In this document: piece after piece, positions 36,660-44,557 of the stretch
How positions within the stretch are numbered: position 1 is the first letter of the stretch
Layout: each line of letters starts with the position of its first letter
NCBI RefSeq assembly: GCF_003996855.1
Contig: NZ_NRQY01000001.1
Coordinates: 1,256,887-1,320,886 of the forward strand
From: Morganella morganii
GTDB lineage: Bacteria > Pseudomonadota > Gammaproteobacteria > Enterobacterales > Enterobacteriaceae
Length of the DNA stretch: 64,000 nt
Reading direction: 5' to 3'
Position numbers and translations under genes: made by a program
Notes under the pieces: generated by a model
The model's database searches: none
What the model was told of the DNA's origin: nothing
What the model saw: the letters and a program-made list of their open reading frames with translations, nothing else

Positions 36660-37193
36660 CTACAATAGATTTTCCGGCATAATATGGCAAATGAGAAAGT
36701 CGTTAATTTGCTGATATTCTTCCGGATTAATCACCTGCAGATAACTCAGAATCACCAGTTCGTGCGGCGGAAATTCCGGGCGGTAAGCCGGATGATGGTG
36801 AACGTAGTCATTGACGGCAAAACCGCAGTGCTGATAAAAACGCAGACGACGTTGTGCCACCTCATCTGTCAGCGGATCAATTTCCAGAACAACCCGCTGT
36901 TTTTCCTGACAAAAAAGCGATAATGCCCGCTGCCCGACACCACTGCCGCGCATCGCCGGCGCAATGGCAATGTGCTCAATATAAAACAGGGAGCCGACCT
37001 GCCAGCAGCCGGTAAATCCGGCAAAGCGATCATTATCCCTTATCTGATACAAATAATAACCGGGCTGTGAAAACAGTTTATCCCGACCTGCCCGCGTGCG
37101 TTGTTCATGCAGCGGAAAAGCGGATTCATACAGCGGACGAATGTCATTAAGTACCGGGTCAGCCGGTGAGGTAACAGGGAGTAATTGCAGCAT
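36660..37193 (-). CDS. GNAT-family N-acetyltransferase
   Basis: 177 residues from MLQLLPVTSP. The acetyl-CoA-binding segment is MRGSGVGQRAL, followed by LRFYQHCGF. Substrate unknown. A GTG 11 codons upstream (37226) is an alternative start; neither has a strong ribosome site. Confidence 0.75.
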   Translation of the reverse strand: MLQLLPVTSPADPVLNDIRPLYESAFPLHEQRTRAGRDKLFSQPGYYLYQIRDNDRFAGFTGCWQVGSLFYIEHIAIAPAMRGSGVGQRALSLFCQEKQRVVLEIDPLTDEVAQRRLRFYQHCGFAVNDYVHHHPAYRPEFPPHELVILSYLQVINPEEYQQINDFLICHIMPENLL

Positions 37194-37282
37194 AAAACGG
37201 TATCCAACCTGAAAAATGAGAGTCACCTCACACTATCAGCAATGCCGGGGGACAGCAATCACCCCGGCATAACCTCTGAACC

Positions 37283-38071
37283 CTATGGCGTAACTTTCTG
37301 ATTTGAGAGACTGTTTTCCGCATGAGAAAACCGGGTATCCGCCAGCTGAAAACATAAATTATCGCGATCAATCATGCCGGTGATACTGTCAGCATCATAC
37401 AGCTCAAGAGCGAATTCAGCCATTTCCGCACTGGTGTGATAACGCCCGAAAGCCCGATCATAATCATAAGAATCCGTATTATTCGCCACCTGACCAAATT
37501 CCGTCTGTGTGGCTGCCGGTGCCAGCACTTTTGCCCGCAGTTTTGCCCCGCTGCGGATAAGCTCGCGCGCCAGTCCTTCCGTATAGGCACTGACAAAAAA
37601 CTTCGTGGCGCAGTAGGTTACCGCCGAAGGAACAATCGTATATCCGCCCGCCGAACTGATATTAATCAGCTGTGCACCTTCCGTATGCTGATAATCCTGC
37701 ACATACAGGGCAGATAACACCATCAGGGCATTCACATTCAGAGCCAGCATTTTCTCCGCCTCCGCCACCGGTTGATCTGCCACCGAACCGTAATAGCCGA
37801 AACCGGCATTATTAATCCACGCAATAATATTCAGTGCGGACAACGAGTGATACAGCGCCGCCGCATTGCCGGGCACTGACAGATCGCACACGCGGATTTC
37901 CGCTGTTATGTCCGAGTTCAGTTGCATCAGTTCCGCTTTCAGTGCCCGCAGTGCCTCCTCACGCCGTGCCACCAGCACAACATTGTTACCCCGGCGCACA
38001 AACGCGGCGGCAATGGCCCGTCCGATCCCGGCGCTGGCACCGGTGATCACCACATAATTCTGACTGTTCAT
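37283..38071 (-). CDS. Short-chain dehydrogenase/reductase
   Basis: 262 residues of the classical SDR family. NAD(P)-binding TGASAGIGRAIA (11-22), NNAG near 90, and the catalytic set serine in NISSAGG with YCATK near residue 150 are present. VARR after the first fold suggests NADP preference. The start at 38071 is fixed by AGGAGG. A MerR-type gene is divergent 70 bp away and probably controls it. Substrate unknown. Confidence 0.9.
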   Translation of the reverse strand: MNSQNYVVITGASAGIGRAIAAAFVRRGNNVVLVARREEALRALKAELMQLNSDITAEIRVCDLSVPGNAAALYHSLSALNIIAWINNAGFGYYGSVADQPVAEAEKMLALNVNALMVLSALYVQDYQHTEGAQLINISSAGGYTIVPSAVTYCATKFFVSAYTEGLARELIRSGAKLRAKVLAPAATQTEFGQVANNTDSYDYDRAFGRYHTSAEMAEFALELYDADSITGMIDRDNLCFQLADTRFSHAENSLSNQKVTP

Positions 38072-38141
38072 ACAAACCTCCTTTGACATTAGTCTGCGGA
38101 GCGTAAAAGATAGAGTTCACCCGAGGTCAAGAGGTTTCTGT

Positions 38142-38510
38142 ATGTATTATTCTATCAGCGCGTTTTCTGCCTTAACCGGTTTCAGTATCCATACCCTGCG
38201 GTTTTATGAAAAAGAAGGTATTTTGATCCCGCAGCGCCGGGCAAATAATCACCGCAGTTACTCCGCCCGCGATGCAGAGTGGGTCACCTTTATCACACGG
38301 CTGAAAGAAACCGGGATGCCGCTGAAATCGATAAAATATTATGCGGATTTGCGGTCACAGGGAGAGGAAACAGCACAGGCACGTATGGACTTACTGCTGG
38401 CACACAGCGGGGCATTACAGCAGCAGATAGCGGTGCTGAATGATCATTTTCAGCACCTGGAAAGAAAGATAGATTACTACCGTGATTTACTGACCACGGC
38501 AGCAATCTGA
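38142..38510 (+). CDS. MerR-family regulator
   Basis: 122 residues. N-terminal winged helix-turn-helix (YYSISAFSALTGFSIHTLRFYEKEGIL), then a long coiled-coil dimer helix (about 75-118) and almost no effector domain, so it may sense a small electrophile or redox change rather than a metal; no cysteines of the metal-binding type are present. Divergent from the SDR gene, the usual layout for YfmP/AdhR-like regulators. Confidence 0.85.
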   Translation: MYYSISAFSALTGFSIHTLRFYEKEGILIPQRRANNHRSYSARDAEWVTFITRLKETGMPLKSIKYYADLRSQGEETAQARMDLLLAHSGALQQQIAVLNDHFQHLERKIDYYRDLLTTAAI

Positions 38511-38516
38511 GCCGTA

Positions 38517-40076
38517 TCAGTCTGCGGCGCTGAGGTGGAATTTTTGTACTGAGCTTTGCAGCGCCTGCGTCTGCAACTCCAGACCGGCAGCTGTTTCAGA
38601 AACACTGCTGACCAGCGAGGCATTCTGCTGGGTGACCGTATCCATCTGGGTAATCGCCGTACCGACCTGTAAGATACCTTTGGTCTGCTCCTCTGACGCG
38701 ATGGCAATTTCTTTCATGATCGCCGTCACTTCACCGGAGGCGCGGACAATCTCCTCCATAGTCACCCCGCCGCCGGCCACCAGTTTAATCCCCTGGTCGA
38801 CACGGGACACTGCATTGGCTATCAGCCGCTCAATTTCTTTGGCCGCATCCGCACTGTTGCTGGCCAGTGTCCGCACCTCACCGGCCACCACCATAAAGCC
38901 GCGTCCGTGAACACCTGCCCGCGCCGCTTCTATCGACGCATTCAGTGCCAGAATGTTAGTCTGGAATGCAATACTGTTGATCACATTGGTGATTTCAGCA
39001 ATCTTCCGTGAACTCTCGGAAATTTCGTCCATTGTGCGGATAACAGAGGCGATCATCTCATGTCCCTGATGCGCGGTTGAGGAAGTCACTTCTGCCAGTT
39101 CGCTGGCGTGATGTGCGTGATCCGCATTCAGTTTCACCGTCGCGGTAATCTCTTCCATACTGGCGGCAGTTTCTTCCAGCGCTGCTGCCTGCTGCTCGGT
39201 ACGGGAAGAGAGATCCGTATTACCGCGCGCAATCTCCGAGGCGCTGGTACGTAATGTATCGCTGCCTTCACGGATAGAGCTGACCGCCTCCCGCAGGCTG
39301 TCCTGCATTTCACTGAGTAACGGGAATAATTTCCCGACACAGTTACGGCCGGCGGCATCATTTTCCACCGGCCGGCTCAGATCGCCTCCGGCAATACGGC
39401 GGAAATGCTGCCGGACATTGTTCAGCGGACGCTGCATCATTTTCACCAGATAACGATCCGCAAAAATCAGGATCAGCAGACCAAACAGTGTGCCGCTGAT
39501 AATCACAATCCGCGTGGTAGTCATCAGACCGTCCACCAGGGTACGGGTCTGTTCAATCCGCGCCTCCGCCACATGAGTGAACTCAAGGCTGGCAGTACCA
39601 AATTCTTTGCTCAGCTGCGGCGTGACATCATGGGACTGCTTGCGGTAACCCGCCTGATCGCCCTGCTCTGCCAGCTGCATCTGGATTTTGACACCCTCGT
39701 CATAGAGCGCCTGCCAACGGGCAATCACCCTTTCCGACATCTGCACATCCATCGGTCCCGGGGAAATACGTTTCATTTCCGCCAGGTGCAGCCCCATATT
39801 CTCCATCGCTTCCGCAGACGGTTTTAAATCCGGCACTTCCCCTTCTGCTTTTTTCTGCATCTCGCGGTTCAGTCTGGAAATAAACCGGAAATACTGATCA
39901 TTTCCCTGATTCAGTACCGTCAGCTGCCGGACTAACTGACGATCGGTCGCATTGCCGTCAGATACTCTCGACAGTGACCAGTCACTGTAAAAGCTGACAC
40001 ATCCGAGTGTCAGACACAAAATACCGAGTATCGACAGCATGACGAACCGGATGGATAAGTTTCGAAGTAACTGCAT
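38517..40076 (-). CDS. Methyl-accepting chemotaxis protein
   Basis: 519 residues. Transmembrane helix 1 (about 10-32), a Tar/Tsr-like four-helix periplasmic domain, transmembrane helix 2 (about 188-208), HAMP domain, then the cytoplasmic signalling domain with methylation helices (SSRTEQQAAALEETAASMEE) and the conserved hairpin IAFQTNILALNASIEAARAG. The C-terminal CheR-binding pentapeptide NWETF is absent, so it may depend on other receptors for adaptation. Start is set by AAAGGAAA. No other chemotaxis gene is near. Ligand unknown. Confidence 0.92.
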   Translation of the reverse strand: MQLLRNLSIRFVMLSILGILCLTLGCVSFYSDWSLSRVSDGNATDRQLVRQLTVLNQGNDQYFRFISRLNREMQKKAEGEVPDLKPSAEAMENMGLHLAEMKRISPGPMDVQMSERVIARWQALYDEGVKIQMQLAEQGDQAGYRKQSHDVTPQLSKEFGTASLEFTHVAEARIEQTRTLVDGLMTTTRIVIISGTLFGLLILIFADRYLVKMMQRPLNNVRQHFRRIAGGDLSRPVENDAAGRNCVGKLFPLLSEMQDSLREAVSSIREGSDTLRTSASEIARGNTDLSSRTEQQAAALEETAASMEEITATVKLNADHAHHASELAEVTSSTAHQGHEMIASVIRTMDEISESSRKIAEITNVINSIAFQTNILALNASIEAARAGVHGRGFMVVAGEVRTLASNSADAAKEIERLIANAVSRVDQGIKLVAGGGVTMEEIVRASGEVTAIMKEIAIASEEQTKGILQVGTAITQMDTVTQQNASLVSSVSETAAGLELQTQALQSSVQKFHLSAAD

Positions 40077-40421
40077 ACAGTTTCCTTTAAGGGGCGACAA
40101 AATGATATGACAAGGCCATACGGATACTGTTATCGGCAGAAAACCTAAAAGTTATAATTTTTTTGTTATTTTTTAAAATTTTGTTGTTTTTCAGGTTAAT
40201 AGCTACCCGATTTTTACCGGTTCAAGATATTTTTCTGTTTGTATGTCTCAAATTTACATAAAAAAAGACAATTCCTGATAAAAAAATACAAACTTCTGCA
40301 CACTGCATACAGATATTTACACTCCTTGCGGATATAAAAGGTAAATTCATTTAATATTAGGAAGTTAACTTTTTATCGCCCAATAGCCGGGCGATATCAC
40401 TTTTTACCGGTAATAAGAAGA
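40077..40421. other. Divergent gap, chemoreceptor / rob-like gene
   Basis: 345 bp, AT-rich in the middle, holding both promoters. A hairpin sits close to the rob-like start (listed separately). No other feature recognised. Confidence 0.45.
40374..40404 (+). promoter_or_regulatory. Terminator-like hairpin in the rob-like leader
   Basis: Stem TATCGCCC / GGGCGATA with a seven-base loop, followed by TCACTTTTTA, ending about 20 bases before the start codon. It could act as a leader attenuator or limit translation. Confidence 0.4.
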
Positions 40422-41335
40422 ATGAACATAGACGGGCTTCGCGGAAGTATTATCCAGAGTCTGGTTTTGTGGATTGAGCAAAATCTGGAATCTGATTTAT
40501 CGCTGGATATCATTGCTGCACGGGCAGGTTATTCCAAATGGCATTTGCAGCGTTTATTTAAAGAACATACCGGAGTGGTAATCGGAAAATATATCCGTGC
40601 CCGGCGTTTATCCTGTGCGGCAAAAGCATTGCGGATCACCCGCAGCAGTATTCTCGATATTTCCGTGAAATACCGTTTTGATTCACAACAGACATTCTGC
40701 CGCGCCTTTAAATCTCAGTTTAATATCACACCATCCGCCTACCGCAAAAAGCAGGCTGGGACAGCAACGGGTTTTGTTTTCCGTTACAGGCTGAAAATCT
40801 GATTGAATTTCAGTCTGAACTGACCGAATTACCGGAAATACCGTTAGCGGGATCACATCATTATCACCGGAAAAATCTGTCCGACTGGCAGACAGAAAAC
40901 CGGCAGTTCCGGCGTGAATTCTGGGAGCTGTTTTTTAAGGAAGTGGATGTTATTTCGGCGGATTTGTATGCCGTGCACGCCCCGTATGAATCTACCGCAG
41001 ACGATATCAGTTATGCTTATACCACCGCAGTTATTCCGTCAGTATTATCACCTGAAGGGACCCGCCGGGCTTCGCTTACCCCGGTAACCTTACCGGGCGG
41101 ATGTTATCTCAGAATAACCATTGACCCGGCCACACTGAAAAATCTGCCCAGTGATTACAACAATATTATTCATGCCGCCTATTCCTGCACGCTGGCAGAA
41201 ATGAACCTGCTGCGCAGACGAGGCCCAGATATTGAGCATTATAAACTGCAACCCGCGGAGCGGCATGATGATTTTATTGCCAACGGCATGCAGTACGTGA
41301 AGGAAATTAATTACTACATCCCGGTCATGCTATAA
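40422..41335 (+). pseudogene. rob: Rob-like AraC-family activator, frameshifted after the DNA-binding domain
   Basis: The first 110 residues match Rob/MarA/SoxS: LSLDIIAARAGYSKWHLQRLFKEHTG and the second helix-turn-helix RFDSQQTFCRAFKSQF with ITPSAYRKK. In a run of five A (40746-40750) one base seems missing; restoring it makes the frame continue without a stop through GWDSNGFCFPLQ and a Rob-like GyrI-type effector domain to 41335, about 304 residues. As read, a 126-residue protein is made, the size of MarA, which may still bind DNA without the control domain. AraC proteins of this type activate efflux and stress genes. Confidence 0.82.
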
Positions 41336-41647
41336 CAACGCATCATGTACGGCTTCACCGAATACAGAAGCCGTCTGCGGCCCGGAAATACGGGCAAATT
41401 CCCGGCCGTCTTTAAAGATCAGAACAACCGGCAATCCCCATACCGCGTATTTGGCCGCCAGTACCGGTGCCTGCATCACATTCACTTTTCCGGCCCGGAC
41501 GGCGGCTGGGAATAGTGTTACCGCCTCATCAAACAGATGTTCACTCCGGCGGCACGGCTCACACCAGGGTGCATGAAAACGGATAACCGCAACACCATTG
41601 CCGTGTTCAATACCGGCAAAATTGCTTTCGGTATAGTCTGGTATCAT
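41330..41647 (-). CDS. Thioredoxin-like protein
   Basis: 105 residues with the active site WCEPC (28-32) instead of the usual WCGPC, the cis-proline segment GLPVVLIFKDG, and no signal peptide, so it is cytosolic. Probably a thiol-disulfide reductase or partner-specific thioredoxin. It overlaps the rob-like 3' end by six bases on the opposite strand. Confidence 0.85.
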   Translation of the reverse strand: MIPDYTESNFAGIEHGNGVAVIRFHAPWCEPCRRSEHLFDEAVTLFPAAVRAGKVNVMQAPVLAAKYAVWGLPVVLIFKDGREFARISGPQTASVFGEAVHDALL

Positions 41648-42684
41648 ATGTTATCTCCCTTCTCAGAATGAAAAATGATTACGTTCAGCCCTTCTGCTTT
41701 TATAGCGCAACCCCTGAAAAGTCTAAAGTCTTCCGGATAACCGCCGATAATAACCTGTAGCCCTGTCATAATACACATATCAACATAATGATTTATATAT
41801 GATTTTAGTATACGTCGACATATTATGTTTTTTTTATCGGATAAATTATTATTCAGCCTGTAATTACTCGTTATATGTGTAAATTCGCATTTACACTTTA
41901 AACTTGTGATCGGGTATATTGTGGTAATAATTTGTAATATTTCAGGTGTTTTGTATCTAAACTGATATAACATCATGAAGTATAATGACTTTTATAATTT
42001 TACATTATGAAATATATGTTTTTATTGTGTATAATTTATGTTTAAAAAAACACATAAATTTATGATTTTACCCGTTATAACGCATTTTTGATGTAATCAA
42101 TGATTTTATTTTAAAAACAAACCTATTACTCAAAATAAAAATATAAATAACAATAAGATTACAGGATTTTATCTTTGATATGACCGCGTTATTGATATTT
42201 AATCAAAATATTGAATTATTGATTAAATTTTTAATTTACTTTTTATTCATTAAAAATCAATGTATTAAAAATAAAAAGATATGAAAATAGTATCTATGCG
42301 TTATAAATGAATGTAATCTTCATTTACAAAAGAAAAGAAAATGAAATAATAATTTTATTTACTTATTTATCATAAGATTACAAAATAGGTAAAAAATAAA
42401 GATATATTTTTTTGAACACAGCAAAAATTGTTAACATTCAAAAAAGATTATAACGATCAAAAAATCATTATTGATAATTTTTATCAATCAATAATTAGCC
42501 TTTGATCGTTATAACTAACTTTACTTAGCCTGTGTAAGAGCTAATACTTAATCGCGAAATGCAGCTACGCCTTTCCTGCCATATTTAATTATGACGGAAT
42601 TCGGATCTGTATTATCTGATTAATAATTCAGAATGCCTTGCATATTATTCCCATAAGAAACCCGGTAATTTTTGAGTACGACTC
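41648..42684. other. AT-rich upstream region of fimbrial operon 2
   Basis: About 1 kb, strongly AT-rich from 41750 to 42540. A 110-codon frame on the minus strand (41644-41976) shows no family features and no ribosome site and is not called. The region likely carries the promoter and nucleoid-protein (H-NS-type) binding for operon 2. It contains an inverted repeat at 42448-42514. Confidence 0.5.
42448..42514. promoter_or_regulatory. Inverted repeat upstream of operon 2
   Basis: TTATAACGATCAAA (42448-42461) and its exact complement TTTGATCGTTATAA (42501-42514) are separated by 39 bp that itself contains the palindrome ATTGATAA-TTT-TTATCAAT (42470-42488). The nested symmetry suggests a protein-binding or cruciform-forming site. 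It is too short to be an MR/P-type invertible promoter, and no recombinase gene is present. Confidence 0.55.
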
Positions 42685-42921
42685 ATGATGAATATAAATA
42701 AAATTGTTGGAGAACAAATCAGAGCACACAGAAAAGAACAGGGATTATCCGGTTCAGAATTAGGTGACAAATTAAAATTAAGTCAACAACAAGTTTCACG
42801 TTATGAGCGTGGGGAATGTAATATTCCGCTTGACATGCTGTTTACTATTTCACTGGTTCTGGAAGTGCCTTTTGTAAAGCTGTTTGGTGATCTGGATAAC
42901 AGCCGGTATTTTATATATTAA
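42685..42921 (+). CDS. MrpJ-like Xre-family regulator, operon 2
   Basis: 78 residues, essentially one Xre helix-turn-helix (IRAHRKEQGLSGSELGDKL, LSQQQVSRYERGECNIP). The SQQQVSRYE motif is the mark of MrpJ-type regulators encoded with Proteus fimbriae, which repress flagella when fimbriae are made and act on fimbrial promoters. Here it precedes the pilin gene of operon 2 on the same strand. Such a fimbriae-motility switch is inferred from the family. Confidence 0.85.
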   Translation: MMNINKIVGEQIRAHRKEQGLSGSELGDKLKLSQQQVSRYERGECNIPLDMLFTISLVLEVPFVKLFGDLDNSRYFIY

Positions 42922-42972
42922 TTTTATTATTTTTTCGTTTTTTCATTTTTAATACACACAATGCAAAAATTG

Positions 42973-42998
42973 CATCTGAAGATTACATTCTTCAGATG
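42973..42998 (+). promoter_or_regulatory. Hairpin between MrpJ-like gene and pilin gene
   Basis: Perfect 10-bp stem CATCTGAAGA / TCTTCAGATG with a six-base loop and no T-run directly after. It may separate regulator and pilin expression. Confidence 0.5.
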
Positions 42999-43067
42999 TA
43001 GTGGTTTACTATTTTTTAAGATAGTAAAATTTGAAGATGGCGTTTATTTTTTTAGGAATTCAGTATT

Positions 43068-43616
43068 ATGAAATTAAATATTATTGGTGCATCTGTTGTA
43101 TCCGCTTTATTATTCTCCGCTGCTGCTTCTGCTGCTGATCCGGTTATTGTAAACGGCGGAAACGTTCATTTTACCGGGGAACTGGTTAACGCGGCATGTG
43201 CAGTCAGCACTGAAAGCAGCAACCAGACTGTAGAATTAGGTCAGTACCGTACAGCAAAATTAGCCGCAGCCGGCGACATGACAACTCCGGTTCCGTTCAA
43301 AATCAAACTGGTTGACTGTGACCCGACTGTATCAGGAACTGCGGCTGTTGCCTTTGCAGGTCAGAGCATGGATGGTGACGCAACATTATTAGCTGTAAAT
43401 TCAGGTACAAACGCACCGGCAGCACAGAACGTTGGTATTCAGATTTCTGATAGTACCTCTGCGATTTTATCACCAAACGGCAGCAAATTCTCAGCAGCCA
43501 AAACACTGAACGAAGGCACTAACGTATTAGATTTCTCTGCCCGTTATGTTGCCAAAGGTGTATCCACACCGGGTCAGGCAAATGCTGATGCCACTTTCGT
43601 TGTTAAGTACGAATAA
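43068..43616 (+). CDS. Fimbrial operon 2 major subunit (MrpA/PmfA-like)
   Basis: 182 residues with signal peptide cleaved at SA-ADP. The pilin pattern is clear: GGNVHFTGELVNAACAVSTES, second cysteine in VDCDPT, and a C-terminal donor strand ending ATFVVKYE. It would form the shaft of a chaperone/usher pilus. Its paralogue is the operon 3 subunit at 55177-55734, which shares the VHFTG and NAACAVS segments. Confidence 0.92.
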   Translation: MKLNIIGASVVSALLFSAAASAADPVIVNGGNVHFTGELVNAACAVSTESSNQTVELGQYRTAKLAAAGDMTTPVPFKIKLVDCDPTVSGTAAVAFAGQSMDGDATLLAVNSGTNAPAAQNVGIQISDSTSAILSPNGSKFSAAKTLNEGTNVLDFSARYVAKGVSTPGQANADATFVVKYE

Positions 43617-43644
43617 TAAATTACAGAAAGTAATTAATTAAATA

Positions 43645-43723
43645 AAAACTCTCTCTGCACAGAATTATGCTTTATTAATTCTGACGATGGATTGTGCCTG
43701 TAACAGGGAGCAGAGAGGGTTTT
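43645..43723 (+). promoter_or_regulatory. Long-range hairpin after pilin 2
   Basis: AAAACTCTCTCTGC (43645-43658) pairs with GCAGAGAGGGTTTT (43710-43723), with one G-T pair, across a 51-base loop and is followed by ATATAT. It is an attenuator-like element between pilin and chaperone genes. Confidence 0.6.
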
Positions 43724-43815
43724 ATATATCATCTACTGTATTATAAGCCATCCCGAAAAATGAAATACCATACTCTATGCGTTATTTCTTACAGAGAATA
43801 TTAAGAGGTGCCTTT

Positions 43816-44514
43816 GTGATTTCTGATTATTTTAAAAATAGTGCATTGATATTGTTTTTCACACTGATTTCAGGTTTTTCTTATTCCGCATCAAATCAAA
43901 ACTCAGGAATCGCACTGGGTGCAACCCGGATTATTTATCCCCAGGATGCAAAACAAACTTCACTGTCTGTAATTAATCACAGCCCGAAAGAGCGTTTTTT
44001 GATCAACTCATGGGTTGATAATGAAAACGGCAAAGAGAAAGACTTTGTTATTACTCCGCCATTATTTGTGATGGAGCCTGCCAGCGAAAATATTCTGCGG
44101 ATTGTCAATCTGGCTCAGGATCTGCCGAAAGACAGAGAATCTATTTTCTGGCTGAACGTAAAAGCCATTCCGTCCGTGGATAAAGAGTCACTGGAAGGAA
44201 AAAATGTTCTCCAGCTGGCGATTCTGTCGCGGATTAAATTATTTGTCAGACCGGCGAATTTACCGATCCAGACAGAAGATGCGGCGGAAAAAATTACCAT
44301 CACGCAAAAAAACGGCGCGATTACGATTGATAACCCGACGCCTTATTACACCACGTTCGTCAATATCATTTTAGACGGACGTCCGCTTGAAAATGTCATG
44401 GTTGCACCATTCAGTGCCCATCAGATTGCCGGTAAAAACGGCCGTAAACTGACTTATCAGACAATTAATGATTACGGCGGACTGCGCAAACAGCGCGAAG
44501 TGAATCTGAATTAA
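43816..44514 (+). CDS. Fimbrial chaperone, operon 2
   Basis: 232 residues, PapD-like, periplasmic. Signal peptide, then GIALGATRIIYPQDAKQTSLSV (G1/F1 sheet), LPKDRESIFWLNVKAIP signature, and the intact TINDYGGLR ending. A GTG at 43816 is the likely start because AGAGGTG lies five bases ahead; an ATG at 43777 has no site. It donates a strand to subunits and carries them to the usher encoded next. Confidence 0.9.
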   Translation: MISDYFKNSALILFFTLISGFSYSASNQNSGIALGATRIIYPQDAKQTSLSVINHSPKERFLINSWVDNENGKEKDFVITPPLFVMEPASENILRIVNLAQDLPKDRESIFWLNVKAIPSVDKESLEGKNVLQLAILSRIKLFVRPANLPIQTEDAAEKITITQKNGAITIDNPTPYYTTFVNIILDGRPLENVMVAPFSAHQIAGKNGRKLTYQTINDYGGLRKQREVNLN

Positions 44515-44557
44515 GACATTCATTATTTTATTGTTGTCATGCAGGGAACAGGGTGAA

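Noticed and set aside
35317..36714. Two long plus-strand frames opposite to speC
   Set aside because: Antisense shadows of ornithine decarboxylase; composition (many Arg/His/Gln) is that of a reverse reading.
41644..41976. 110-codon minus-strand frame in AT-rich DNA before fimbrial operon 2
   Set aside because: No ribosome site, no signal peptide or motif; overlaps the thioredoxin start by four bases but shows no similarity I know.
42448..42514. MR/P-type phase-variable invertible promoter
   Set aside because: Arms are only 14 bp and 39 bp apart, and no tyrosine recombinase (MrpI/FimB type) is encoded in the window.
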